This document shows, in pieces, positions 11,003-20,700 of a stretch of DNA of 64,000 bases. How positions within the stretch are numbered: the stretch's first letter is position 1; each line of letters begins with the position of its first letter. Below the pieces are notes generated by a model. The model was given only the letters and a program-made list of their open reading frames with translations, was not told where the DNA came from and made no database searches. Both the position numbers and the translations under genes were made by a program. Source of the stretch: Berghia stephanieae (Eukaryota; Mollusca; Gastropoda; Nudibranchia; Aeolidiidae); the NCBI GenBank assembly GCA_034508935.3, contig CM067443.1, positions 48,079,197-48,143,196 on the forward strand, written 5' to 3'.

Positions 11003-11723
11003 ACTTACTTTGACTTATGCCTCTTGGCTACTGGCGGAGCATAGGGCCTCAACAGCACTCTTCCATCTTTTTCTGTTCTTGGCACAGACCTTTGCCTCAC
11101 TCCAGGTCAGATTGGAGACGCACAAATCTTGGTGAAGGCTTCTCCTTCAAGTCTGTTTTGGACGACCCCGTTTCCTCTTGCCCTGTAGGTTCCATTTGAG
11201 AGCTTGCTTGGTTATATTACAGGGCTTTTTCCGCAGAGTATGACCAACTCGTCGCCACTTTCTGCGTCTGACCTGGACATCCATTTGTTCTTGGTTTGTT
11301 TTTTTTATTGTCCAAATGTCAGTATTTGGCACTTTGTCAAACCACTTCAACTTGAGTATTTGTCGAAGACAGCAATTTACAAAAGTTTATATCTTGGTTG
11401 ATGTGGTTAAGGTTGTTTGCCAAGTCTCTGACCCATAGAGCAGGACTGCTTTAACATTAGTGTTAAATATTTTAAGCTTGGTGTTTGTGGATATGCTGGC
11501 CGTTTTCCATATTGGTCTCAATATTGCAAAGGCCTAGCGCTTTCTTGATTCTAGCAATGATTTCTTCATCAGTTTCACCCGACTGAATGATTTTGCTGCC
11601 AAGGTATGTAAATTCCCTGACATCTTATATTGCTGTGCCAGAGGTGGTGACTTGTGCTTCTTGTTTGGCAGTTAAGCGCAGTAGTTTTGTCTTCTCTTCA
11701 CTAATCTTGAGACCAACTGGCTG
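11003..11723 (-). mobile_element. LINE reverse-transcriptase C-terminal fragment
   Basis: Minus-strand translation gives KISEEKTKLLRLTA, EFTYLGSKIIQSGETDEEI, VLLYGSETW and RRKWRRVGHTLRK then QGKRKRGRPKQTWRRDLE. This is the carboxyl part of an endonuclease-reverse-transcriptase LINE. Several stops and frame changes make it a dead copy. It abuts the oppositely oriented fragment at 10795-11000. Confidence 0.8.
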
Positions 11724-11725
11724 AG

Positions 11726-11917
11726 CAGTAAGTAGCTCCCTGCCCACTATGGGAGGTCAGGATCCCCACCCAGATATAGGGGGATAGAAGATACAGTAAG
11801 TAGCTCCCTGACCACTATGGGAGGTCAGGATCCCCACCCAGATATAGGGGGATAGAAGATACAGTAAGTAGCTCCCTGTCCACTATAGGAGGTCAGGAAC
11901 CCCACCCAGGATCGATA
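11726..11917 (-). repeat. R1 head, three tandem copies (68-bp period)
   Basis: The R1 head (CTCCCTGCCCACTATGGGAG) occurs three times at exact 68-bp spacing (starts 11726, 11794, 11862). The copies are nearly identical. Confidence 0.85.
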
Positions 11918-11996
11918 TCGACGTTTGAAGGATGAGGTTTCTGCCCCAAATTTTTAAATACCAGTTTTTCCAGAGTACGGCAGTTACTGGTTAATG
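11905..11996 (-). repeat. Half copy of the AACCAGTTAAC foldback family
   Basis: Matches one arm of the foldback repeats at 40976, 50654 and 58508, including TTCCAGAGTACGGCAGTTA at its outer end. Confidence 0.6.
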
Positions 11997-12056
11997 AATC
12001 AAAATATAAATGCCGAGATTTCTAGCCAAACTTGTAAATACATACGTGTGTTTTAA

Positions 12057-12763
12057 GGGTGGGTGCGGCATAAAGACCCAATTTTTTTTATTTTCCAAGC
12101 AAATTGATTCAAACTTCACACAGCAACTTGTAATAAAAAATAATGGAGAAATATGACGTCATTTAAAAAAAAAAAAGTTCGTTGCCATGGTAACGGCCGC
12201 CATCTTGGATTTTGTTTACATAACTTTGAATCAATATTTCGAGACTATTTACAAAGATAAAAGCATATAACTTTGGAAATAAGTTACTTATCCAAAGACA
12301 AATACTTCCTATTGATGATTTTTTGATTAGTGAAATACTTTTTAAAATATAAATTTTTCTATCTTGTCACTATACTTTATCTGAAATTTGGTCAAAATTC
12401 TCAGTTTGAAAGCCAATAATTTCTGAAGTAATCAATATTTCAAAAATTCATCAATACGAAATAAAGAACATGGTATTGTGAGTATTGGGGCAAAGTTTCA
12501 AGAAAATCTATCAGAGAATAGAGGAGAAAATTTGAAAAATGTTTTTAAAAAACATTTTGAGAAAATTGCAAAAAACAACCAAAAGTGGTGAATTTTGATG
12601 ATGGTGGTATTGCAGAAATCGAAAATTTGTACAAAAATCAATAAAATTCATGCAAAAAATGATGTTTTATCACAAGATAAGATGTCATAGGTTCTAAAAA
12701 TAGCAATAACCCAATTAGGTCAAATTGGCCCAATTTTCATATTTTTCAATGCCGCACCCACCC
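12057..12763. mobile_element. TTAA-flanked MITE (piggyBac-like), 707 bp
   Basis: The ends are perfect inverted repeats GGGTGGGTGCGGCAT and ATGCCGCACCCACCC. Each is flanked by TTAA (12053-12056 and 12764-12767), the target duplication diagnostic of piggyBac-type transposition. The AT-rich interior has no transposase, so it would depend on an autonomous relative. The TIR does not start with the CCC usual in piggyBac, so the superfamily is inferred from TTAA alone. Confidence 0.85.
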
Positions 12764-12837
12764 TTAAAGAGAACAATACAGTTCCATACCATGTTGTGAA
12801 TAAGAATATAAATGTCATCATAGTAATACACCTTGTT

Positions 12838-13224
12838 TTTGTTTCTGAAAGGATTTTACAGCGCATGCGACACATTTTCAATTAGGTCATTTCAGCGCCA
12901 GTAAAAATGAAGAAAATTGTATATTAAAAACAAAATTATAGATTTACAAGTAAAAGTACCAAAAAAAAGTAAGACAAAGGGGTATGGTACAAATAGGGAA
13001 TAAATTTAGATTCCAAGAGCATAATATCATTGTGTACAGTTTGAGATCACCTAAAATTCTCATCCATACACAAGTACAGGATCCCACTAAGAGGAACATA
13101 CTCAAATCCTTATATTACCCATTCAAAGCAAAAAGTATAACAATACATAACAAAACTTAAATATATACATTTGAATGTTTCCCTCTCAGCCAAGAGCTCT
13201 GACAAGGGAAAGGACAAAACTAAG
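12838..13224 (-). repeat. R1 repeat, partial (copy 6)
   Basis: Tail-proximal part of R1 on the minus strand. It is broken off at 13224, where the next copy begins. Confidence 0.75.
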
Positions 13225-13227
13225 TTT

Positions 13228-14206
13228 TTGTTTTGTTTGTTTTTAAAGGTTTTACGGCGCTTGCAACACATTCAGGTCATATCAGCGCCAGTAAAAAGGA
13301 AGAAAATGGGATAGTTAAAAGTTCTAGAATTACAATTAAAGCACAAAAGAAAAGGTAAGACAAAGGGGAATTGGTTCAAATAGGGAACAGATGAAGATTC
13401 CAAGAGCACACCGTCAAAGTACTCAGTTTGAGATACCTAAAAGTCTCATCCAGACACAAGCACAGGTCCCAACAAAGAGGAATACACTCAAATGTTTACC
13501 AATCATATAATATAATATGTAAACTGAACATAATACAATGCATAACAGAGAGATGATTTACAAGGAAAAAAAATATAATCTCCCAAAACTACAACTATCT
13601 GTCATCTGCATTTTTTGCCAAATTGGGACCTAAAATTTGCCAAAATTTGCCAAAAGAAACCCCAAAATTTGCCAAGAAATTTGCCAAAAAATTTGCCGAG
13701 GAGAACTAAGCGTTTCAGTAAAAATTAACATGCGATACAGAAAAATATATATATAAAAGACAATTTATTACATTTAAGGAGGCTGCATTTATTAATTTAA
13801 TGAAATGACTGTAAATGTTGTTACAAAGATTTTAAAGGATCATTATCCATAAAGAGTAGCTTCCCTTGGTTTGGGCCCAGGCAAAGCTGCAACATTTCTC
13901 AAGTTTCGCACTTTTTTTTCGTAATTTTGTTTTCGTTTCTTTTTTTTCCCAAAATTTGCCACGATTTGCCAATTTTGGGAAATTTGCCAAAATTTGCGGA
14001 TCGCCCTGATATTTGCGGCCGCAAAAAATGCAGATGACAGAACTATACATTTGACTGTTTCCCTCCCAGCCAGGGTCAGGACAAAACCAAGTAATCTCAT
14101 TCCAAGACAATGACAGGAAACAATTGGAAAACGGGTATGGGGGGATAGAAAACACAGCATGTACCTCCCTGCCCACTATGGGAGGTCAGGATCCCCACCC
14201 AGAATA
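13228..14206 (-). repeat. R1 repeat (copy 7), interrupted by a MITE
   Basis: An otherwise complete R1 on the minus strand, split by the 442-bp insertion at 13599-14040. Confidence 0.85.
13599..14040. mobile_element. MITE with 20-bp perfect TIRs and TTTGCC subterminal repeats
   Basis: Ends are CTGTCATCTGCATTTTTTGC and its exact reverse complement. AACTAT occurs directly on both sides (13593-13598, 14041-14046) as a likely target duplication. Many copies of AATTTGCC lie inward of both ends in mirrored orientation, as expected for transposase-binding sites. It sits inside R1 copy 7, so it is younger than that copy. The superfamily is unknown. Confidence 0.85.
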
Positions 14207-14421
14207 AAGACATAAATACATTACTAAATTCCAGACAGATGACAGAGATTTTTTGTATTTATGCCATTATTATTTTTTGATGTTGGCTGAAGAACGGTTT
14301 TGAGCCCCCAACGTTCCATGTTTGGTATTTTGTTCTTTGTTGAAGCTGTTATAAGTATTCGTTATTGTTTATTACTTTTTACAGTCCACAGCTTCTAGCG
14401 GCCTAATACCTCCAAAACGTT

Positions 14422-14484
14422 ACTATACATTTTACCATATCCCTCTCAGCCAAGGACTCCAACAAAAGTACTAGTAGTTGTAGT

Positions 14485-14554
<70 letters not shown>

Positions 14555-14582
14555 CAGTAGTAGCAGTAGTAGCAGTAGTAGC

Positions 14583-14626
<44 letters not shown>

Positions 14627-14773
14627 CAGTAGTATCAGTAGTATTAGTAGTAGTAGCAATAGCAGCAATAGTAGTAGTAGTAGTGGTTGAAGAAAAACAG
14701 ATGTAGGGGTTGTAGAAGACGTAGTAAGTAACCTCCCTGCCCACTATGGGAGGGTCGTCAACACCACCCTGAG
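14422..14773 (-). repeat. R1 repeat (copy 8) with expanded (GTA)n
   Basis: R1 sequence on both sides of a roughly 200-bp GTA array (14476-14690). The array gives spurious long open frames of Thr or Leu on the minus strand. Confidence 0.8.
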
Positions 14774-15139
14774 ACACTCATTCCATACTTTTAACAATTG
14801 ACAAAAAAAAAAAAAAAGAAAGATTAATAGCATCTTAAAACATCACATTATCTTCAATTTTTTACTCTCAACGTGACATAAACAGGCATTAACATAAAAT
14901 CATCACAGAGCTCAAAACAACAGTCTCGCGTTCATTAAAAAATAATAAGTTAAGTCCACGAGCACCCAAGCTAATGTTTTTAATTTTCACATGTTATGGT
15001 AGTTGAATAAAACTATCTATGTACATGCTCATTTTTAATACATTTTTTGTTCTAATTTTGAAAAGTAACAAAAATCTCTAGGATTGAGTGAGTTAAGAGT
15101 CTGAATTAAATAATATACTATGATCAATTCTGATAACGT

Positions 15140-15440
15140 GTTTGTTTTGTTTTTAAGGGTTCTACTTCGCTTTCTACACATCAAGGTCACATCAGTGCCA
15201 GAAAAAGGGAAGAAACTGGGAGAGCAAAAAAAATTCTTGAATTACAGTCAAAGCATCAAGAAAAAGTAAGATAAAGGGGAATTGGTTCAAATAGGGACCA
15301 GATGTAGTTTCAAAGAGCATACCATCAGTGTACTTAGTTTGAGATTACCTAAAAGTCTCATTCAGACACAAGCACGGACATCATTAAGAAGAACACACAT
15401 GTTTACAAGATATGTTCAAAACAAAAATATTGGTAAAAAG
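15140..15440 (-). repeat. R1 repeat, tail half (copy 9)
   Basis: Tail-proximal 300 bp of R1 on the minus strand, with more substitutions than the other copies. Confidence 0.75.
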
Positions 15441-16397
15441 AATTCCGGCAAGGGTCTGAAAATAAATGAGTAATCCCATTCTATGTGGAATTCGACTATT
15501 ATTAGCTTGGATAAAGACAGAGCACTAAGCTTATAAATAAAATACCACTATTTATCGCCGATGCAGTAAAGTTGTTTAAGTTTTTCTGATTCTTTTGTCC
15601 AAAGAGCAGGATTTGGTAGCTGGGATTGTTTGATCAGATATTACTTGAGATATATAAATACCACTGTCCTATCTAAAGATTAAAAAGCAATTGTTGGTGT
15701 CCTTTAAATGATAGAGAACCCGTGAAAAATATTGGCTTTAGGATATTTATGGTTTTAAAAGACTAATACGGATTACACATAACAATATAAAGACATAATT
15801 CAAATTATTAATTTTGTCAGTAACATAACATTATTTCACTTTCATGGATTTTAGCCAATTTCACTCCAAATGAGCATACCTCAATAACCATCGCTTAAAT
15901 GGCAATTCTGTTTTCTCTATGATAAAATAGAACATGTTAACTATCACATAACATAAAAAAATCAAATCTGTATCGTGACATTTTAATACAATTAATATTT
16001 TATTCAATGTACTTTTGGTAAAATACTAAACTTTAGGTGACTTTTCATTTCATACCGTAATAATTTATTTCTGGATGAAATTTTTTAATTTAAAAGCAGT
16101 TTAAAAAAAGAAAGATGGATCTTTAAGTAAACTGAAGAAGGAATACAGTGCAGCCAAGATATATTTTTCGACGTCTTAGGTCAATATATATTTATAACGA
16201 CCTCAAACCTGAAAAAGACAACGGAAAAGTCCATGTTTTATAAAAATATAAATTGTTAATATATAAACATTACCGACGGCACCCTGAATTTAGAGACAGC
16301 TAAAATTCATCTAAACCTGACCGTTGATCCCAGCTGTTTCATGATATCTGCTGGGCTGTACTGTAGTAATATACAAAAGGGATGATGCTATAATATA
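15441..16397. other. Anonymous AT-rich sequence
   Basis: No open frame, repeat end or RNA motif was recognised. Confidence 0.4.
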
Positions 16398-16549
16398 TTT
16401 GTTTGTGTTTAAGGGTTTTACGCGCTTGCAAGATATTTAGGTCATTTCAGCGCCAGTAAAAAGGAAGAAAATGGGAAAGTTAAAAAATTATAGATTTACA
16501 ATTAAAACCACACAAGAAAAGTAAGACAAAGGGCAATGGTACAGATAGT
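16398..16549 (-). repeat. R1 repeat, tail fragment (copy 10)
   Basis: 150 bp of R1 tail directly followed by another R1 in the same orientation, as if copy 11 had inserted into or beside it. Confidence 0.75.
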
Positions 16550-17044
16550 TTGTTTTTAAGTTTTTAAGGGTTTTACGGTGCTTGCAACACATTAAGGTCA
16601 TATCAGCACCAGTAATAAGGAAGAATATGGAATAGTAAAAAGTTTTAGAATTACAATTAAAGCATCCAAGAATAAGACAGACAAAGGGGAATTGGTTCAA
16701 ATAGGGAACAGATGTAGATTCCAAGAGCACAATATCAGTGTACTTAGTTTGAGATCACCTAAAAGTCTCATCCAGACACAAGCACAGGTCCCCACTAAAA
16801 GGAATACACTCAAATGTTTACAGATCATATATAATACATAAGCAAAACATAATACAGTGCATAACAGAGAGATGATTTACAGGGAAATAAATATCATCTC
16901 CCAAAACTCTAAACATTTGACTGAATCCCTCTCAGCCAGGGCTAGGACAAAAGACAGAAAGCAAGTTGGAAAACATATAGGGGGATAGAAGACACCGTAA
17001 TTACCTCCCTGCCCACTATAGGAGGTCAGGAACCCCACCCACGA
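16550..17044 (-). repeat. R1 repeat, nearly full length (copy 11)
   Basis: Extends from the A/T-rich tail to GGTCAGGAACCCCACCC. It ends about 220 bp beyond the GRPEL1 stop codon, so it could lie in that gene's 3' UTR or terminator region. Confidence 0.85.
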
Positions 17045-17267
17045 CTCGATGTGGATCTCAGCTAAAACACTCATTGTAAAATCCGTCCAATGACTGGACT
17101 GAAGACCAAATTTCCAAGCACACCACTTCAATCAAATTCTCCACAGCATTCTCACTCTCACAATTGACTGAAACTGACAACTCAAATGACTTTTCTCAAT
17201 CAACCATCGATCATCAACTCAATGACCCAATATATTATAATCACCATAAACAAAACAACTTCTAACA

Positions 17268-17708
17268 TTAAGACCCCTTAAACACACCAACCAAGGCCGG
17301 TCTTAAAGTACGTTCATGCAATTTAAATCCAATTTTCTGTACGACTGCCACTGTGTCGGGCTCCTGAGTTCCTTCAGGTTGAACGGGTACTTGGAATAAA
17401 GCTTCGTGAACATGAGGATCAAATTTCTCTCCTTCTTTCGGAGATATCATGAACAGTCCATGTTTATTGAACACTTTTATCAGCTGTGACTCGGTCATAT
17501 TCAAACCTTCGTACAGATTCACCAGATGTGGATTCGAATCCTTCAACTCCTCTTTCGGGACTGCAGCAATAGCTGTGTTGAGAACATCCGACACCTCGAG
17601 CAAATCTTTACAGAAGGATGAGATACCAAATATTTTAGCATCTTCTGTCTGTTTCATCAAACGTTTCCTCATGTTCTCAGTCTCTGCAAGAGAACGCATG
17701 TATTTTTC
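17268..17708 (-). CDS. GRPEL1: GRPEL1 exon 3 (GrpE core and stop)
   Basis: Acceptor TTTCCCAG|GAA at 17709. It starts EKYMRSLAETENMRKR, directly comparable with EKYKRALADTENLRQR in human GRPEL1. It then carries the four-helix dimer region and the beta-wing domain, ending GVFKGS and a stop. Confidence 0.96.
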   Translation of the reverse strand, partial: EKYMRSLAETENMRKRLMKQTEDAKIFGISSFCKDLLEVSDVLNTAIAAVPKEELKDSNPHLVNLYEGLNMTESQLIKVFNKHGLFMISPKEGEKFDPHVHEALFQVPVQPEGTQEPDTVAVVQKIGFKLHERTLRPALVGVFKGS

Positions 17709-20700
17709 CTGGGAAATAAGAAAAAAAAATATATTAAGACTGAAAGCTTAGCATGAAACATTCAAGTTTACATCAAAATTAATCAGCAGTGCTGATGAAG
17801 AGAAAACGTGAAAAAGGGGGAAAATTTGAACAATTGCCTTTAAGTCCCACTTTTACTGCACAAACCCCAACTTTTAGAGCAATTGAGATGATAAGACTAT
17901 GATTGACATTCTCTCTAATTTCTACTGAGTGGGAAACTGCACCTATTTGTTCCACCAAACATCAATTATATCACTACCAGTATATTTGATAAGGGGACTG
18001 GGGGGGGGGGGGGGGGGTAATGTAATTCTTTTAAAGGAGTTAATATTCTTTTTCTTCTATTACCTAAATATAATTTGACCCTTTTGCAGTCATTTCCCTC
18101 GTTCATTGAACTCTCCTACCATTGAAATATTTTCAGATTATAAGTACCCTGTCATGTCCGATTAAAATATATTCTTCTAAATATTTAAGACTTTTCCTCA
18201 TGTACACTTAGATCACAATGGTAAATTTACTTTTCAAAGGCAATTTATAATTTGACTCTGAACATACTACCATTCAAAAAAAAAAAATCAGGAAAATTTA
18301 TTTTTAAATTGAACTTTTATATAGCGCAATATCCACTAAACATGATCAAAGTGCTTTACAATGGATCCCTGGCCAACAGAACACTTAACTTGTAGGATGT
18401 AACATGACGCGATGTTGCAATTTTTTAGGACAGAGACAACGCTGTTAACGGCCAGGTCATCATTTTACACCTGAGTACGGTGAGAGAATGTGAGTAAAGA
18501 GTATTTTCCAAGGACTCAACTATGCGCCGAGCAAGGCTTGAACCCAGGATCTTCTGATCCGAAAGCGAGTTTCATACCACTATACGACATAGTCCTGAAT
18601 AAAAATCAGGATAATACATGTGGACTTATGAAAAAAAATAACAATCCTTTAGATTAAACCTGTCTACTCAGTAACCAACACAAACATTCATTAATAAAAC
18701 AAACAAAAAAAAGGGTAAAATTTCAGAAAGCCAAATATTTCTTTTTTTTTTAAGCTTCATACAAGCTCTTATATGTAAAGTAAACTTCGTTGTTGAAGAC
18801 CACCATTGCGGAGATAGTGATCAAATTAGTTGTCAATAGTGTGGAACTGAGTGATATTCCTTAAAATTTTAAGAGAAATATTTCTTATCTCCAAAAACTG
18901 CTGTAACAGAAAGGATATTTTTTTCTTTCTCTAACAATGCGACCAAATTACTGTGAAATCAGAATCGATATTTATTACATTTCCATGTCCATAATTCTCA
19001 CAAAATTTACATAACAGTGACAAAGATCTGAACAAGTGTGTATGAAAGGTGCCAGGCAAAGCAAGAAAGAAAAATGCAATTTCAAAAACCGATAATGACT
19101 GTCTAAAACTCTTGTCTTGACTGAATTCTCGGTCAACAAACAGATTTTCTGAGGGATCTGTTATGGATTTCAAATTCAATACCTTGTGCTCTTTTAATTC
19201 CACTCCCAACTTCTTGATCTCTTCTTGAAGTTTTTCTTCCTGATCTTCCGAAGCAGCTTGGGTACCATCTTCCTTCGCTGCTGTTTCATCACTAGGCTGG
19301 TCTGTGACTTTTGTTGACAAGGCATAACGCTGACTGAGACTTGGTAAACTGAAAACAATAAGGCATGTTTAATATATATAATTTTACTACAACTATAATG
19401 ATAAAAGAGTCAAAAACAAAAATAACGAATATACACATCATGCAACACTTTCATTTTTCACACCAATGAGAGCAGAGTTTGATGGTGAAGGTGATTTTTT
19501 TTTTCAAAACAAGGTAAAGTCAGGTAACTTCGTCAGTGGGTAAATTCTCATCAGAAAAATATTTCTAAAAAATTAAAGAAATTTTCAAAATTATAAACAC
19601 ACATCACTATCATTGTACAATTATTATTCCTAAGACAATCTTTTGCGTGCAATTCAAGCTGTGAGCAAGAACTGAAATCCAAGTCAGTTTAGAAAAAAAA
19701 AAAAATGAATATGTAGACGGGTATAAAAACAAGAATCAGGTGACTCAGTAAGGACGGACAGCTGGCTATGATCTCATAACTCTGGCACTGTAATGCAGAG
19801 ACGCCAACTTTAAATTTGGCTCACAGGAGTTTCAGACACCACTCGTAGGAATTTCAACACCGAAAGAGGAATTTCCGCACACAAGAAAAAGGGATTCGAA
19901 TGGTATTTGATATTGTGTTTACATATTGTATAGTTCTAAATAGATAACTGATTAGAATTATATTATGATACATAAACACATTGCCAAATACAATCCCAAA
20001 GTTTCCTTATTTCAAATGAAGTAAAGCGCCAAAACCTAACGGTAGAGATTGTAGTACTGGTGGTAATGTGGTGTTTGTGGTTGTAGTAATAGTAGTAGTG
20101 ATGATGAAGATGTGATAGTGGTTGTTGTTGTAGAAGTAGTGGTAGTGATGATGATATGGTGGTGGTGGTGGTTGAAGTAGTAGTTGTAGTGATGATGATG
20201 TGGTGGTGGTATAGTGGTTGTAGTAGTTGTGGTCGTGATGATAATGATGTGGTGGTGGTTGTAGTAGTAGTGTTGTTGATGTGGTGGTGATGGTGGTTGT
20301 AGTACAAATGGTAGTGATGATATTGTGGTAGTGGTAGTTGTAGTAGTAGTCGTGGTAGTGATGATAATGTGGTGGTGGTGGTAGTGGTTGTAGTAGTAGT
20401 AGTGGTAATGATGATGTGGTGGTGGTGGTTGTAGTAGTAGTGGTAAAGATGATGTGGTGGTGGTGGTTGTAGTAATTGTGCTCTTAATGTTGTGGTGGTG
20501 GTGGTTGTTGTAGTAGTAGTGATAGTGATGATGTGGTGGTGGTGGTTGTAGTAGTAGTGGTAGTTGCAGTGATGATGATGTGGTGGTGGTGGTGGTTGCA
20601 GTAGTAGTGGTAGTGATGATGTGGTGGTGGTGGTTGTAGTAGTAGTGCTAGTGATGATGATGTGGTGGTGGTTGTAGTAGTAGTAGTGGTAATGATGATG

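Noticed and set aside
14403-14777. Long Thr-rich and Leu-rich open frames
   Set aside because: They translate a GTA microsatellite within R1 and have no non-repeat coding signal.
18931-19182. Continuation of the GRPEL1 exon 2 reading frame past 19183
   Set aside because: The GT donor at 19182 and perfect continuity with exon 3 show this part is intronic.
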